From: Mariniphaga sp040772505
Lineage (GTDB): Bacteria > Bacteroidota > Bacteroidia > Bacteroidales > Prolixibacteraceae
Direction of reading: 5' to 3'
DNA: 64,000 nucleotides
Assembly: GCA_040772505.1 (NCBI GenBank)
Contig: JAXGYA010000007.1
Location: forward strand, 1-64,000
A model generated the notes under the pieces. That model worked only from the letters and a program-made list of their open reading frames with translations, did no database searches and was not told the DNA's origin. A program made the position numbers and the translations under genes. Of the stretch, positions 1-8,907 are shown piece by piece (positions within the stretch are counted from its first letter, which is position 1; each line of letters begins with the position of its first letter).

Positions 1-430
1 CTCTAACTTCTTTCCTCTCTCTCCCCTTTGGAAAGATGTCCGCAGGACAGAGGGGCTTCTTCTTCATTTCTTATCCGACGTTGTCAGGAGCTTAGCACGC
101 TGACAAGTCTGCTGTCGTTGCTACATCCGTAAACCTGTCAGCGTCGCCAGACCTGACAGCGTTAACCCCCGACTTTCTGTTTGCCGGAAATAAATCCCCC
201 TGAATCCCCCTTCGCCAAGGAGGACGAGCGCTGATGAAGCCTAAAAAGTTGAAAGAATCTTACGCCCCTTCAGGGCTTTAGAAACAAGCACGCATTATAA
301 CATAGGGCGTTGCCCTATGCTAATGGCTCTGAGCCCTTTAGTCTCAAAAATAGCAGAAATTTACCTCAATAATTATTTGGTATCCTGCTGTCGTTGTTGC
401 GAATTTACAAATTTACAATGTTGAACTAAC
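1..430. repeat. Non-coding mosaic of palindromic intergenic repeats
   Basis: I find no plausible gene here. The stretch is built of short inverted repeats. One hairpin at 23-55 has outer arms CCCCT/AGGGG and an inner TGTCC-GCA-GGACA. Pairs TTGTCAG/CTGACAA (81-87, 100-106) and CTGTCAG/CTGACAG (135-141, 153-159) follow, then GCCC/GGGC (264-276). A perfect CATAGGGC-GTT-GCCCTATG hairpin lies at 301-319 and GGCT-CTG-AGCC at 326-336. An 11-base direct repeat (TGCTGTCGTTG) occurs at 110-120 and 386-396. This is the look of dispersed REP-like repeats of Bacteroidota genomes, but I cannot search other copies. Confidence 0.6.
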
Positions 431-574
431 AGTCATGTGTCTGCTTTGTGACAACAATCACTTTCGCAGAACATCATCCTCTGTTTTAATCTTTCGTGTC
501 CGTTTCTTAATTTCTGAAAAAAATGCCATTTTTGCACTGAAATTACAGATTTGACAAGCAAGGCATTTAAACTC

Positions 575-2194
575 ATGCTCGAAAACAGGATCATCCGGAT
601 ATTATTTATTGCATTAACAGGATTAGCCATTGCGGCTTATATCTCAGGGCTGTCTATTGATGTGACACGCGATGCAGGGAAATATGCCACGGTGTCAAAA
701 GAGATATTTCATAACAAAAACTATATTAATATCACCGTCCACGGTGAACCCTATGACCAGAAACCGCCCATGCTGTTCTGGTTGGGGGCATTGGGCTTCT
801 CCATTGGCAAAATCTCCAATTTCTGGTTTAAGTTTCCGGTTTTTCTGCTCACTCTCTTTGGTTTTTATTCTGCATACGGTTTGGGAAGGAGTCTTTACAA
901 CCGGCGTGTAGGGCTGCTAACAGCCTTTATGTTAGCCTTTTCGCTCATCAGTACGCTCTACAGTATGGATATTCATGCCGATACCCCAATGCAGGCTTTT
1001 ATCGCTTTTGCATTGTGGCAGTTTGCTGAGTTCATCCAAACGAAAAAAGACAAACACTGGATTCTGGGCTTTGCCGGCGTCGGGTTTGCCATGCTGAGCA
1101 AAGGACCTGTGGGCGCTGTCATTCCAGCCCTTGCCGTTGCGGGGCACATCCTGATGAAAAAAGATTTTCGCCTATTGCTCAACTACCGCTGGTATCTGGG
1201 AATCCTGCTCTCGTTTGTTATTTTAAGCCCGGCTTTGGCAGGCCTTTATAATCAGTTTGGCAGGGATGGTCTCATTTTCTTTTTTTGGGACAACAATGTG
1301 GGCAGATTCACCGGTTCTTATATTCAGGCAACAAATGACCCTCTCTTTTATGTGCACAGTCTGATATATCTTTTCCTTCCATGGTGTCTGCTGTTTTTTG
1401 TGTCAGCATTCATGGAGTTTAAAACGCTGATCCGCAACAAATTCAAATCACCCGAGTATTTCACATTCACCGGAATCTGGATTTTTTTCTTTATTCTGAA
1501 TGCATCCAAAAATCAGTTGCCCAATTACATTTTCGGAATCATGCCGCTGATTGCCGTACTCACTGCAAAATGGACCGATATTGCACTCACTCAGAAACAA
1601 AAACTCCTGAAAGTTTACTACTCAATCCAAAACATTATTACGGCAATCCTTTGGCTTGCCATCGGCTTTATTGCTTTTTATCTTTTCCCAGTTTCCGGAT
1701 GGCAAATGATTGTCATTTCCCTCTTCGGAATTGGGAGCACAATTTACATTTTCACCAACTGCAAAAGTTATATTCCAAAGTTGATTTTACCCTCTGCCAT
1801 AGCTTTCATTTCCCTGGCATGGCAGCTGAATAATGATGTTTTTCCCTATATTTTCAGCCATCAGGCGCCGCCAAAGGCAGCCCGGTATTTCACAGAAAAT
1901 GCAAAACCGGGGGAAACCCTTTTCAATTACAATTATTCGCAATATGAACTGTTTTTTTACAGTGAGCCACAGGCAAAGCAACTCTCAAGCGATGAGGAGA
2001 TGAAATCGGTTGCCGGAAATTCGGGAAACTGGATTTTTACCGATTCGGAAGGTTTTGAAAAAATTGCTGAATTGAATCTGAAAACAGATACCATTATTGA
2101 ATATCGCCATCTGTATTTGAACAAGGGCATTGAGTTTATCCCTCCAAAAAACCGGAAAAATGTGCTCTATCCCATGTATTTGATTAAATACTGA
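575..2194 (+). CDS. GT39/ArnT-like membrane glycosyltransferase (first of three)
   Basis: A polytopic inner-membrane protein of 539 residues with about a dozen hydrophobic segments, the layout of GT39/PMT-type enzymes that move a sugar from a polyprenyl-phosphate donor to an acceptor on the outer face of the membrane. The first periplasmic loop carries the acidic motif TRDAGKYA, followed by DQKPPMLFWLGAL; such an acid plus KPP(M/L) pair is usual for the ArnT/GT39 active-site loop. A soluble C-terminal tail follows. A TTG eight codons upstream (551) is possible, but the ATG at 575 directly precedes the first membrane segment. The next gene begins 3 bases after the stop, so the three glycosyltransferases are almost surely one operon. 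Acceptor unknown; lipid A, O-antigen or protein are all possible. Confidence 0.8.
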   Translation: MLENRIIRILFIALTGLAIAAYISGLSIDVTRDAGKYATVSKEIFHNKNYINITVHGEPYDQKPPMLFWLGALGFSIGKISNFWFKFPVFLLTLFGFYSAYGLGRSLYNRRVGLLTAFMLAFSLISTLYSMDIHADTPMQAFIAFALWQFAEFIQTKKDKHWILGFAGVGFAMLSKGPVGAVIPALAVAGHILMKKDFRLLLNYRWYLGILLSFVILSPALAGLYNQFGRDGLIFFFWDNNVGRFTGSYIQATNDPLFYVHSLIYLFLPWCLLFFVSAFMEFKTLIRNKFKSPEYFTFTGIWIFFFILNASKNQLPNYIFGIMPLIAVLTAKWTDIALTQKQKLLKVYYSIQNIITAILWLAIGFIAFYLFPVSGWQMIVISLFGIGSTIYIFTNCKSYIPKLILPSAIAFISLAWQLNNDVFPYIFSHQAPPKAARYFTENAKPGETLFNYNYSQYELFFYSEPQAKQLSSDEEMKSVAGNSGNWIFTDSEGFEKIAELNLKTDTIIEYRHLYLNKGIEFIPPKNRKNVLYPMYLIKY

Positions 2195-2197
2195 CCC

Positions 2198-3835
2198 ATG
2201 CAAAGTGTGCAAAAAAAACATATCCTGATATTCATTCCCATTCTGTTTCTCATCTATTCTGCACCAAGTGCGCTGGATTATGTTTTCCATTATCCCGACG
2301 AAAAATATTATACCGATGCCGTTTTGCAAATGATGGATAACAAAGACTATTTTACACCATACAGTGCCGGCGGTTCCTACAGGTTTTTGAAACCTATCGT
2401 AACCTACTGGCTGATCATTTTCAGCTATAAACTATTTGGTGTAAGCGTTTTTTCATCCCGCCTTTTTTTCTGGTTAGCCGGAGCTGGCTTGGTTAGCATA
2501 ACTTTTTTTATGGCAAAATCCATTACAAATAACCGGAAAACCGCTTTTGTTGCCGGATTTATTACAGCGGCAAACCCGCTGGTGCTGATGGGGTCTGCCC
2601 GCTCAATCCCGGATATTTTGCTGGTTTTGTTCCTGACTGTCAGCGCATGGGGTTTTCTGGAACTGATGCGCAGGGAAAATCCCGAAAAAAAGTTTTTCTG
2701 GATGGCTTATCTTGGAGCCGCCATTGCATTTGAAACCAAAGGTTTGCCGGCAGCCGCTTTTACAGGGATTAGTTTTCTCTATTTGCTGCTCAATCCGTGG
2801 CAGCGAAAAACGATAAAGCAAATCACAGAGCCCCTTTCGCTGATTACTGCCATTATCATAGCTTTTGGCTGGTTTGTCATCATGTATTATCAGCATGGCA
2901 CCGAATACCTCAGCTCCTTTTTTGCCGACCAGGTGGGCGACCGGATTTCAACCAAATCCCTGACCGCCGTTAAAAATTTATTTTTGGGTTTTGCCAGTCT
3001 CCTGGTTTTTTCCATTCCGTGGACTGTTCTTGCTTTTTCTAAACCAAAGTCTCTGAAAAAATACTTTTCTGCCTCCGGAAATAAGACAAAGGCAACTATG
3101 GGTTTTATTGCAGTTTGGGTAATCATGGCAATTTTAATGTCAGCCGCCGTTTTCAAGTTTTATGAACGCTACATGCTCCCGGTCATTCCACTTTTTTCAA
3201 TTGCCCTGGCTGTGATTCTGGAACGAACACCAAGCCGTTTCACCCGGTTTTTCATGCACCTGTTTGCCGGAACGGTTCTGCTTGTTCTATTTATAAACAC
3301 ACTTTATGCGCTGTTCATTTTGCCCGATAAAATTTTGATTACAGGTACTGTAGCCGGAATTGTCATATTTATTCTTTTAAAATTAATCAGATTTAAAAAA
3401 ATCGCGGACGAAATCATTCTGGCGAACTTTATTTTATTGCTCTATTTCAGCGTGCATATTTTGCTCTATCCGCTGCTGATGCCCAATCCGGGCAGGCAGC
3501 TTGTGGATAACATAAGAGCAGAACAGACAACGGGATCAGAAACCATCTATGTTTACGGAAATATCCGTACTGCGTCAAATATCCGAATCCACAGCCATCA
3601 CAAAATGAATGTGGTGAGCATGGATACAATTTACACGCTCCCGGACGTAGAGCATCATCTGGTGGTTTTTAGTCCGAAAGAGCAACCGTTTCTTGATTTG
3701 GATGATTATTTAGTTTCACCTGGCTCAGAAGAGTGGAAGCGTTTACCCGCTGAAAGGTTCCCCGGCTTATTGCAACCGGCAGTGAAAAAAATTAAAGATA
3801 GCGGAACAAAATACTATATTGCAAAACCAAAATAG
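2198..3835 (+). CDS. GT39/ArnT-like membrane glycosyltransferase (second of three)
   Basis: A 545-residue polytopic membrane protein of the same fold as its upstream neighbour but clearly divergent from it. The first external loop contains HYPDEKYYTDAV, with the expected acidic residue, followed by FLKPIVTYWL, which corresponds to the KPP(M/L)xxW motif. About ten further membrane spans and a short soluble C-terminus follow. It starts 3 bases after the previous stop and ends 6 bases before the next start, consistent with translational coupling. Family knowledge points to transfer of a sugar from an undecaprenyl- or dolichyl-phosphate-linked donor in the periplasm. The sequence does not tell donor or acceptor. 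Low identity among the three tandem copies suggests different linkages rather than recent duplication. Confidence 0.8.
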   Translation: MQSVQKKHILIFIPILFLIYSAPSALDYVFHYPDEKYYTDAVLQMMDNKDYFTPYSAGGSYRFLKPIVTYWLIIFSYKLFGVSVFSSRLFFWLAGAGLVSITFFMAKSITNNRKTAFVAGFITAANPLVLMGSARSIPDILLVLFLTVSAWGFLELMRRENPEKKFFWMAYLGAAIAFETKGLPAAAFTGISFLYLLLNPWQRKTIKQITEPLSLITAIIIAFGWFVIMYYQHGTEYLSSFFADQVGDRISTKSLTAVKNLFLGFASLLVFSIPWTVLAFSKPKSLKKYFSASGNKTKATMGFIAVWVIMAILMSAAVFKFYERYMLPVIPLFSIALAVILERTPSRFTRFFMHLFAGTVLLVLFINTLYALFILPDKILITGTVAGIVIFILLKLIRFKKIADEIILANFILLLYFSVHILLYPLLMPNPGRQLVDNIRAEQTTGSETIYVYGNIRTASNIRIHSHHKMNVVSMDTIYTLPDVEHHLVVFSPKEQPFLDLDDYLVSPGSEEWKRLPAERFPGLLQPAVKKIKDSGTKYYIAKPK

Positions 3836-3841
3836 AGCGGC

Positions 3842-5524
3842 ATGTATAATCTGAATAAAAAACACTGGTACTTAATCGGGGCGTGGTTTGTGATTAGCCT
3901 GCTGCAGGCTGTTTTCACCGGACTGCATTCCGATGAATCCTATTACTGGATGTATTCACAGAACCTTGCCTGGGGCTATTTTGACCATCCACCAATGATC
4001 GCTTTTCTGATTCGCCCGGGATACCTACTTTTCTCAGGCGAAACGGGAGTGCGGCTTTTCATTGTGCTACTATCAACTGCAACCTTTGCGCTCATTGTCA
4101 ACGAGCTTAACGAAAAGAAAGATATCCCTTTTCTGATTCTTTTTATACTCTCTTTTCCACTGATTCACACCCATATAGCGGGGTTCCTGGCAATTCCCGA
4201 TGTGCCGCTTCTCTTTTTCACTCTCTGTTTTTTAATTCTTTACCGTAAGTTTCTGGAGAAGCCGTCTCTCATCATTTCTGCATTGCTTGCCGTTTCCACT
4301 GCTGCCATGATCTACAGTAAGTATCATGCTTTTCTGGTGATTGGCTTCACTGTGTTTTCAAATCTGAAACTGATGCGCAATAAATATTTCTGGCTTACTG
4401 TGGCTTTCACGATAATTTTACTCGTTCCACATGCATGGTGGCAATTTGACAATGAATTTCCCACGTTCAAATACCATCTGGTGGATCGTGCCAAGCCATT
4501 CCGGATGAAACACATTGTCAACAACCTGCTGAGTCAGTATGCCATGGCGGGGCCGCTAACCGGAGTTTTGGTCTTTTGGGCACTGGCACGTTTCAAAATA
4601 AAGAGCGATTTTGACCGGGCGCTGATTTTCAATATTCTCGGCTTTTACATTGTGCTTTTTTTAGTGAGTTTCAAGAACCGCATTGAAGCGCACTGGTCGG
4701 CTGCGGCAATTCCCATGCTGATGTTTGCTATTTATCCGATTATCAAGGGAGATTCCAAAGTTAAACTCTGGTTTAAAAGGTTGGCTGTTCCGACAGTCGT
4801 ACTGATGTTTCTGTTCAGGCTCTATCTTGCGCTAGATGTTATTCCAAATGTCGGACACTCCAAAATTGCTTTCTACAACCGAAATGTACATGCGCAGGAG
4901 ATTAAAGAGTTGGCGAATGGTAAAAAAGTGGGGTTTTTTAACAATTATGCAGCCATCAGTAACTATATTTTCTATTCGGGCGATTCGGCTGTGCTACTAT
5001 CCACACCCGATTACCGGTTCAACCAGTTCGATCTGTGGGATGAAGAGAAGTATGCTGAAGGTGAGCCGGTTTTTGCCATAAAATCCAAAGACCTGAATCC
5101 TCCCAATCTGGGCATAATGGCAACCGGACAATATAGGGGATATTTGATAATTGAAAAATTTCAGTCGCTGAAAGGTATTGAGATTGAAATAGTGAAAGCT
5201 GAAAAAACCGGTGATTTTTATCAGTTTGAAGTAAAACTGCAAAACAATTCATCGCGAACCGTATCAATGGCGCACGTTTCAAAACCGGTGCTGGCTGTTA
5301 TGCAAAATAAGATAGAACTCAGGTCAACTCCCCTTGCCGGTGTTTCCGGCAATCCGGCTCTCAATCCCGGCGACACACTGCTGCTTAACATAAACATTCC
5401 TATCCGTAAAGTGGACACCAAATATCCGCTGGTTTTTTATACACGCACAAAGGAAAAATATCGCGGAGAGGTTGCAAGTTTGCAAATGCGCAAATTCGCT
5501 TCTCAGGTTGGTGCAAATTTATAA
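3842..5524 (+). CDS. GT39/ArnT-like membrane glycosyltransferase (third of three)
   Basis: A 560-residue polytopic membrane protein closing the three-gene cluster. After the first membrane helix the loop reads LHSDESYYWMYS and then YFDHPPMIAFL, the DE..YY plus DHPP pattern seen in many bacterial GT39 (PMT_2) proteins. About ten membrane spans follow, then a soluble C-terminal domain of roughly 150 residues (from about 400) rich in beta strands, longer than in the two upstream paralogues. It probably modifies an envelope glycan or lipid using a polyprenyl-phosphate sugar. The gene ends just before a copy of an exact 102-bp repeat, and the following DUF4494 gene has its own promoter-like box, so the operon most likely ends here. 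Confidence 0.8.
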   Translation: MYNLNKKHWYLIGAWFVISLLQAVFTGLHSDESYYWMYSQNLAWGYFDHPPMIAFLIRPGYLLFSGETGVRLFIVLLSTATFALIVNELNEKKDIPFLILFILSFPLIHTHIAGFLAIPDVPLLFFTLCFLILYRKFLEKPSLIISALLAVSTAAMIYSKYHAFLVIGFTVFSNLKLMRNKYFWLTVAFTIILLVPHAWWQFDNEFPTFKYHLVDRAKPFRMKHIVNNLLSQYAMAGPLTGVLVFWALARFKIKSDFDRALIFNILGFYIVLFLVSFKNRIEAHWSAAAIPMLMFAIYPIIKGDSKVKLWFKRLAVPTVVLMFLFRLYLALDVIPNVGHSKIAFYNRNVHAQEIKELANGKKVGFFNNYAAISNYIFYSGDSAVLLSTPDYRFNQFDLWDEEKYAEGEPVFAIKSKDLNPPNLGIMATGQYRGYLIIEKFQSLKGIEIEIVKAEKTGDFYQFEVKLQNNSSRTVSMAHVSKPVLAVMQNKIELRSTPLAGVSGNPALNPGDTLLLNINIPIRKVDTKYPLVFYTRTKEKYRGEVASLQMRKFASQVGANL

Positions 5525-5551
5525 TTGGGAAACAAATTATTTAATTGACAA

Positions 5552-5653
5552 TTTCATCCAATTAAAATTAAAAGTTTTCAAAGGTATTGGATGTAACTCC
5601 CTCATTTTAATTATGCTTGTTTGTGAAGCATTTCTACATGGTCGTTTCATAAT
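5552..5653. repeat. Exact 102-bp dispersed repeat, copy 1
   Basis: This 102-base sequence is identical, base for base and in the same orientation, to 22294-22395. It contains an inverted pair CATCCAAT (5555-5562) and ATTGGATG (5587-5594), and a smaller hairpin ATGCTT/AAGCAT. Read on the minus strand, both copies hold the same 31-codon open frame that begins with ATG and runs into another ATG at the repeat edge. In this copy the frame then ends after six more codons (minus strand 5650-5537, 37 residues). Perfect identity between copies 16.7 kb apart implies a recent copy, gene conversion or strong selection. No known IS or intron is recognised. Confidence 0.85.
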
Positions 5654-5684
5654 GATTGCGCCGCTGTTATCCCGGACAAAGGGC

Positions 5685-5692
5685 TACTTTTG
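5685..5692 (+). promoter_or_regulatory. Bacteroidota-type -7 box (TACTTTTG) upstream of the DUF4494 gene
   Basis: TACTTTTG matches the Bacteroidota primary-sigma -7 consensus TAnnTTTG and lies 26 bases before the DUF4494 start codon. A clear TTG at -33 is not present, so the match is partial. It sits just after the 102-bp repeat. Confidence 0.4.
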
Positions 5693-5717
5693 TGCCCAAA
5701 TTAAAAAAAACAGTAAA

Positions 5718-6185
5718 ATGCAAACGTGGTTTGAATGTAAAGTGAAATATACCAAAACTCTGGAAAGCGGAAGAGAACAAAACGTAACCGAGAATTATCT
5801 TCTGGACGCCGTTTCGTTTACCGATGCCGAAGCCCGGATTACCCGCCAGATGCGGGAAATGGTCAAAGGGGAATTCAGCATAACCGACATTAAAAAATCA
5901 AGAATTGCAGAAACTTTTCCCTATGAAAAGGGAGAGTGGTGGTTCAGGGCAACTATCAATCTGGTAACCATTGACGAAGAGGCAGGAAAAGAGAAGAAAA
6001 TCCGCTCAAACTACCTGGTTATGGCTGACGATATTCAGGAGGCACTGACACGCCTTGATGAAAGTCTCTCATTTCTGGTAGTTCCTTATGTAGTTTCCTC
6101 ATTGGCTGTAAGCACTATTGTGGATGTTTTTCCATATAATCCGGCTGATTCGCTAATTCCCGAAGGATATAAACCTGTGGAGTAA
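5718..6185 (+). CDS. DUF4494 domain protein
   Basis: A soluble 155-residue protein matching the Bacteroidota-specific DUF4494 family, whose function is unknown. The family pattern is visible at the start (a WFECKVKY strand), in the middle (EARITRQMREM, then the GEF.I.DI.K motif) and at the end (VVDVFPYNP-like). The frame is open upstream to 5472, but that part runs through the tail of the glycosyltransferase and the 102-bp repeat and is not credible as protein. The ATG at 5718 follows a TAnnTTTG promoter box and an A-rich leader. No signal peptide or membrane segment is visible, so it should be cytoplasmic. The gene stands alone between the glycosyltransferase operon and transaldolase. Confidence 0.75.
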   Translation: MQTWFECKVKYTKTLESGREQNVTENYLLDAVSFTDAEARITRQMREMVKGEFSITDIKKSRIAETFPYEKGEWWFRATINLVTIDEEAGKEKKIRSNYLVMADDIQEALTRLDESLSFLVVPYVVSSLAVSTIVDVFPYNPADSLIPEGYKPVE

Positions 6186-6276
6186 AAACCAACTTTGCTC
6201 ATTCTCAAATATCTATCAACATTTTCAGCGAAATATTGTTAAGCTAACATAGAATCCAATTTTATTTTTAAAGAAA

Positions 6277-7386
6277 ATGAATCCATTAGTTAGCCTCAAT
6301 AAAATGGGTCAAAGTATTTGGTTAGATTTTTTTGACCGTGAAATCATGAATAGCGGAGAATTGCAAAAGTTAATAGATAACGACAAACTTGCCGGTATCA
6401 CCAGCAATCCTTCAATTTTTGAAAAAGCAATTTTAAGTGGTTCAGATTATGATGAAGACATAAAGGCGTTAGCCAGAGAAAATTCCAATGCTGAAACCAT
6501 ATTTTTTAAGCTTGCAATTCAGGACATCCGGCGTGCTGCAGATTTTTTAAAACCTGTTTACGAAGCTGCATCCGGCAATGACGGTTTTGTTAGTATTGAA
6601 GTGTCCCCTTTTTTGGCAAATGATGAAGAGGAAACTGTGAAACAGGCAGTTGAGCTATGGGGAAAAGTCAATCGCGATAATGTGATGATTAAAATTCCGG
6701 CTACGAAAGAGGGGGTTCAGGCAATCAAAAGAGCTACAGCCGAAGGTATCAATGTGAATGTTACTTTGCTGTTTGGGCTTGAGCGATACAGAGAGGTTTT
6801 GAATGCCTATCTGAGCGGTTTGGAAGATCGGTTGAAAGCAGGTAAACCGATTAATAAAATCCGTTCGGTTGCCAGCTTTTTCCTGAGCCGGATTGATGTT
6901 CTGTTAGATCCTCTACTGATAAAACAGGGATTGAATAGTCTGGCAGGTGAAATAGCCGTTGCCAGCGCAAAAACTGCTTATCAGATATATCTCGAGCTTT
7001 TTGGAACTGACAGATATAAAAAGCTGGAAGAGAAAGGTGCAACCCCGCAGAAATTGCTATGGGCAAGCACAGGAACCAAAAATCCTGCTTACAGTGATGT
7101 GAAATATGTGGAGCCATTGATCGGGCATAACACTATCAATACGCTACCACTGAAAACGATTGATGCTTTTCGGGATCATGGCAGAGCGGAGCTCACCATT
7201 CAAAAAGACCTGAACAAAGCAGCTGAGAGCCTGAAACTATTAGAAGAAAAGGGGTTTAACCTTAATGCAATCAGTGAACAGCTGGAGACAGAGGGTGTTG
7301 AGAAATTCAACAAATCGTTCACAGCTTTACTAAATGCAATTAAAGAAAAGGCAGCATTGGCACAAAATGACACAAAAGAGCTATAA
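6277..7386 (+). CDS. tal: Transaldolase
   Basis: Transaldolase of the non-oxidative pentose phosphate pathway, moving a dihydroxyacetone unit between sedoheptulose-7-phosphate and glyceraldehyde-3-phosphate. The protein has 369 residues, the length of the long TAL subclass of actinobacteria and cyanobacteria rather than the roughly 215-residue TalC/MipB type. Visible hallmarks are GITSNPSIFEKA near residue 40, the Schiff-base lysine segment VMIKIPATKEG near residue 140, the NVTLLF strand and SVASFFLSRID. ATSTG-like residues before NP(A/S)Y complete the sugar-phosphate site. It is cytoplasmic. A short gap to the next gene (47 bases) suggests cotranscription with the AhpD-like protein. Confidence 0.93.
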   Translation: MNPLVSLNKMGQSIWLDFFDREIMNSGELQKLIDNDKLAGITSNPSIFEKAILSGSDYDEDIKALARENSNAETIFFKLAIQDIRRAADFLKPVYEAASGNDGFVSIEVSPFLANDEEETVKQAVELWGKVNRDNVMIKIPATKEGVQAIKRATAEGINVNVTLLFGLERYREVLNAYLSGLEDRLKAGKPINKIRSVASFFLSRIDVLLDPLLIKQGLNSLAGEIAVASAKTAYQIYLELFGTDRYKKLEEKGATPQKLLWASTGTKNPAYSDVKYVEPLIGHNTINTLPLKTIDAFRDHGRAELTIQKDLNKAAESLKLLEEKGFNLNAISEQLETEGVEKFNKSFTALLNAIKEKAALAQNDTKEL

Positions 7387-7433
7387 CCCTAATAGTAAAC
7401 TTATTACATTAATAATTTAAAAATATCAGAGAC

Positions 7434-7763
7434 ATGAGTGAAAAGAGTTTATATCCCGCTTATACCAACGAAAGAAAAAATAAAAGAAATAAACTTGCCC
7501 CTAAGCAAGCTGAGGCATGGGAAAACTTCAGCAAAACAGTTTTTCAGGCAGGGGCGCTTGATGAAAAGACCAAGCAGCTGATTGCGGTTGCCGTTGCACA
7601 CGTAACGCAATGCCCTTATTGCATCAGAGGTCATGTTCCTCTGGCATTGAAAAAAGGGGCAACACAGGAAGAGATCATGGAAGCCATTTGGGTGGCAGCT
7701 GAGATGAGAGCCGGTGGTGCATCTGCTCATTCGATGATTGCAATTGACGCGATGGATGAGTAA
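7434..7763 (+). CDS. Carboxymuconolactone decarboxylase-family (AhpD-like) protein
   Basis: A 109-residue all-helical protein of the CMD/AhpD family. The redox motif CPYCIRGH (about residues 60-67) has both cysteines and the following histidine, and an upstream acid lies within the helix that precedes it. This pattern is typical of AhpD-like peroxidase adaptors rather than of the decarboxylase itself, which lacks the CxxC. The likely role is thiol-dependent peroxide or alkylhydroperoxide detoxification in the cytoplasm, but a partner reductase is not encoded nearby. It follows transaldolase by 47 bases on the same strand. The substrate cannot be read from sequence. Confidence 0.85.
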   Translation: MSEKSLYPAYTNERKNKRNKLAPKQAEAWENFSKTVFQAGALDEKTKQLIAVAVAHVTQCPYCIRGHVPLALKKGATQEEIMEAIWVAAEMRAGGASAHSMIAIDAMDE

Positions 7764-7824
7764 TGCCAAATTAAAGTGCTCGCGAATCTGCAAATTCAAA
7801 CAAGCCTCAACAAATTAGCGAAAG

Positions 7825-8814
7825 CTAATCAATAGCAGGCGTAATCACAATTTTGCTGAATTCTACCGCCCCGTGGTCGCCTTGCAACATAATGGGTCCG
7901 GGAGCTCCTTCCCTACTATCCAATGAGCCGCCGGTTATTCCGGGAATGGGCCGGTTGGAAATAATTTCAACACCGTTGTGCACAATGGTTACGTGCCGCC
8001 CAACAAGCGTAATTTCAAAGGTTTGCCATTCGCCGGCTTTTTTAGTAACATTCACCGCAGGCTCAACAAAACCGTAAACTCCGCCGGTAATCATACTTCC
8101 GATATCCAGCCCGTAGCTGTCTTCAATCTGCACTTCGTAGCGCCCGCGAAGATAAACTCCGCTGTTGCTCCCTTCGGGATACCTGAACTCCATGCTGAGT
8201 TTAAAATCATTGAACTTCTCTTTGGTAACCAGATTTCCTCCGGCTTCGGGATTGACAAGCACGCCCTTTTCCATGCGGAATTTGTTGTTTGCCGGAATAA
8301 TCCAGCGCGACATATTATCATCTAACAGATTTTTCGGATTTCCCCACACCGGTGGTTTTTCCCTCTTCAAATCCGGAGCGCGAACACCTGTCCACTGAAG
8401 CTTATGTCCGTCAAGAATTTTATAACCGCTCAGCTTATTATCCTTCAATGAAAACTCAAAATAGATATCATCAACATTCATCCACTGCGGCGGAATGGTA
8501 AAATGATATTTTCCCTCCTTCGGGGAATAATGAACCTGTGAAATGGGACGTGCGCTTCCTTCATAACCAACATAAGAGCCCACAAAGGTTGAAAACCCTG
8601 AGAGTTTTACCTCTAACCATCCGGGGAAACCCTCAGAATCCATCAATCCGTGGCGGAATAAACCGAGCTCTTTCATCGCATTGTCTTCTATGGCAAAGGT
8701 CAAATCCCAGCGGCCAATCACTTCCGAACCCTCAACCGGAGATTGTGCAGAAGCATATCCTTGTGCAAACAATGCAAACACAAGCAGTAAAAAGATATTT
8801 TTCATTTTCTTCAT
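7825..8814 (-). CDS. Secreted DUF1080 (3-keto-glycoside hydrolase-like) protein
   Basis: A 329-residue exported protein with a signal peptide ending near YASA-QSP. The C-terminal half (about residues 150-329) is a DUF1080 concanavalin-like fold, recognisable by FRYPEGSNSGVYLRGRYE, the VQIED strand and the GEWQTFEITLVGRHVTIVHNG segment. DUF1080 proteins are now linked to cleavage of 3-keto-glycosides made by Gfo/Idh-type oxidoreductases. The N-terminal 140 residues form a beta-rich domain that I do not recognise. No lipobox is seen, unlike the second DUF1080 protein at 31039-31881, so it may be periplasmic. It stands alone, convergent with the AhpD-like gene. An ATG nine bases inside the frame is an alternative start. 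Confidence 0.8.
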   Translation of the reverse strand: MKKMKNIFLLLVFALFAQGYASAQSPVEGSEVIGRWDLTFAIEDNAMKELGLFRHGLMDSEGFPGWLEVKLSGFSTFVGSYVGYEGSARPISQVHYSPKEGKYHFTIPPQWMNVDDIYFEFSLKDNKLSGYKILDGHKLQWTGVRAPDLKREKPPVWGNPKNLLDDNMSRWIIPANNKFRMEKGVLVNPEAGGNLVTKEKFNDFKLSMEFRYPEGSNSGVYLRGRYEVQIEDSYGLDIGSMITGGVYGFVEPAVNVTKKAGEWQTFEITLVGRHVTIVHNGVEIISNRPIPGITGGSLDSREGAPGPIMLQGDHGAVEFSKIVITPAID

Positions 8815-8907
8815 GTGATTAAAATTTTATTAATGATTTTTTATACGTCAAAATTAACAGTGTCCTGACAAAAATAAATAAAAACCTGCACAAACACCCC
8901 TTCTACT

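Noticed and set aside
5472..5717. N-terminal extension of the DUF4494 frame
   Set aside because: It reads through the end of the glycosyltransferase gene and the 102-bp repeat. The family N-terminus begins at 5718, after a promoter box.
7825..8814. DUF1080 gene at 7825 as part of a Sus-type glycan locus
   Set aside because: No SusC/SusD, sulfatase or other glycosidase gene is near, so it is listed as a stand-alone secreted protein.
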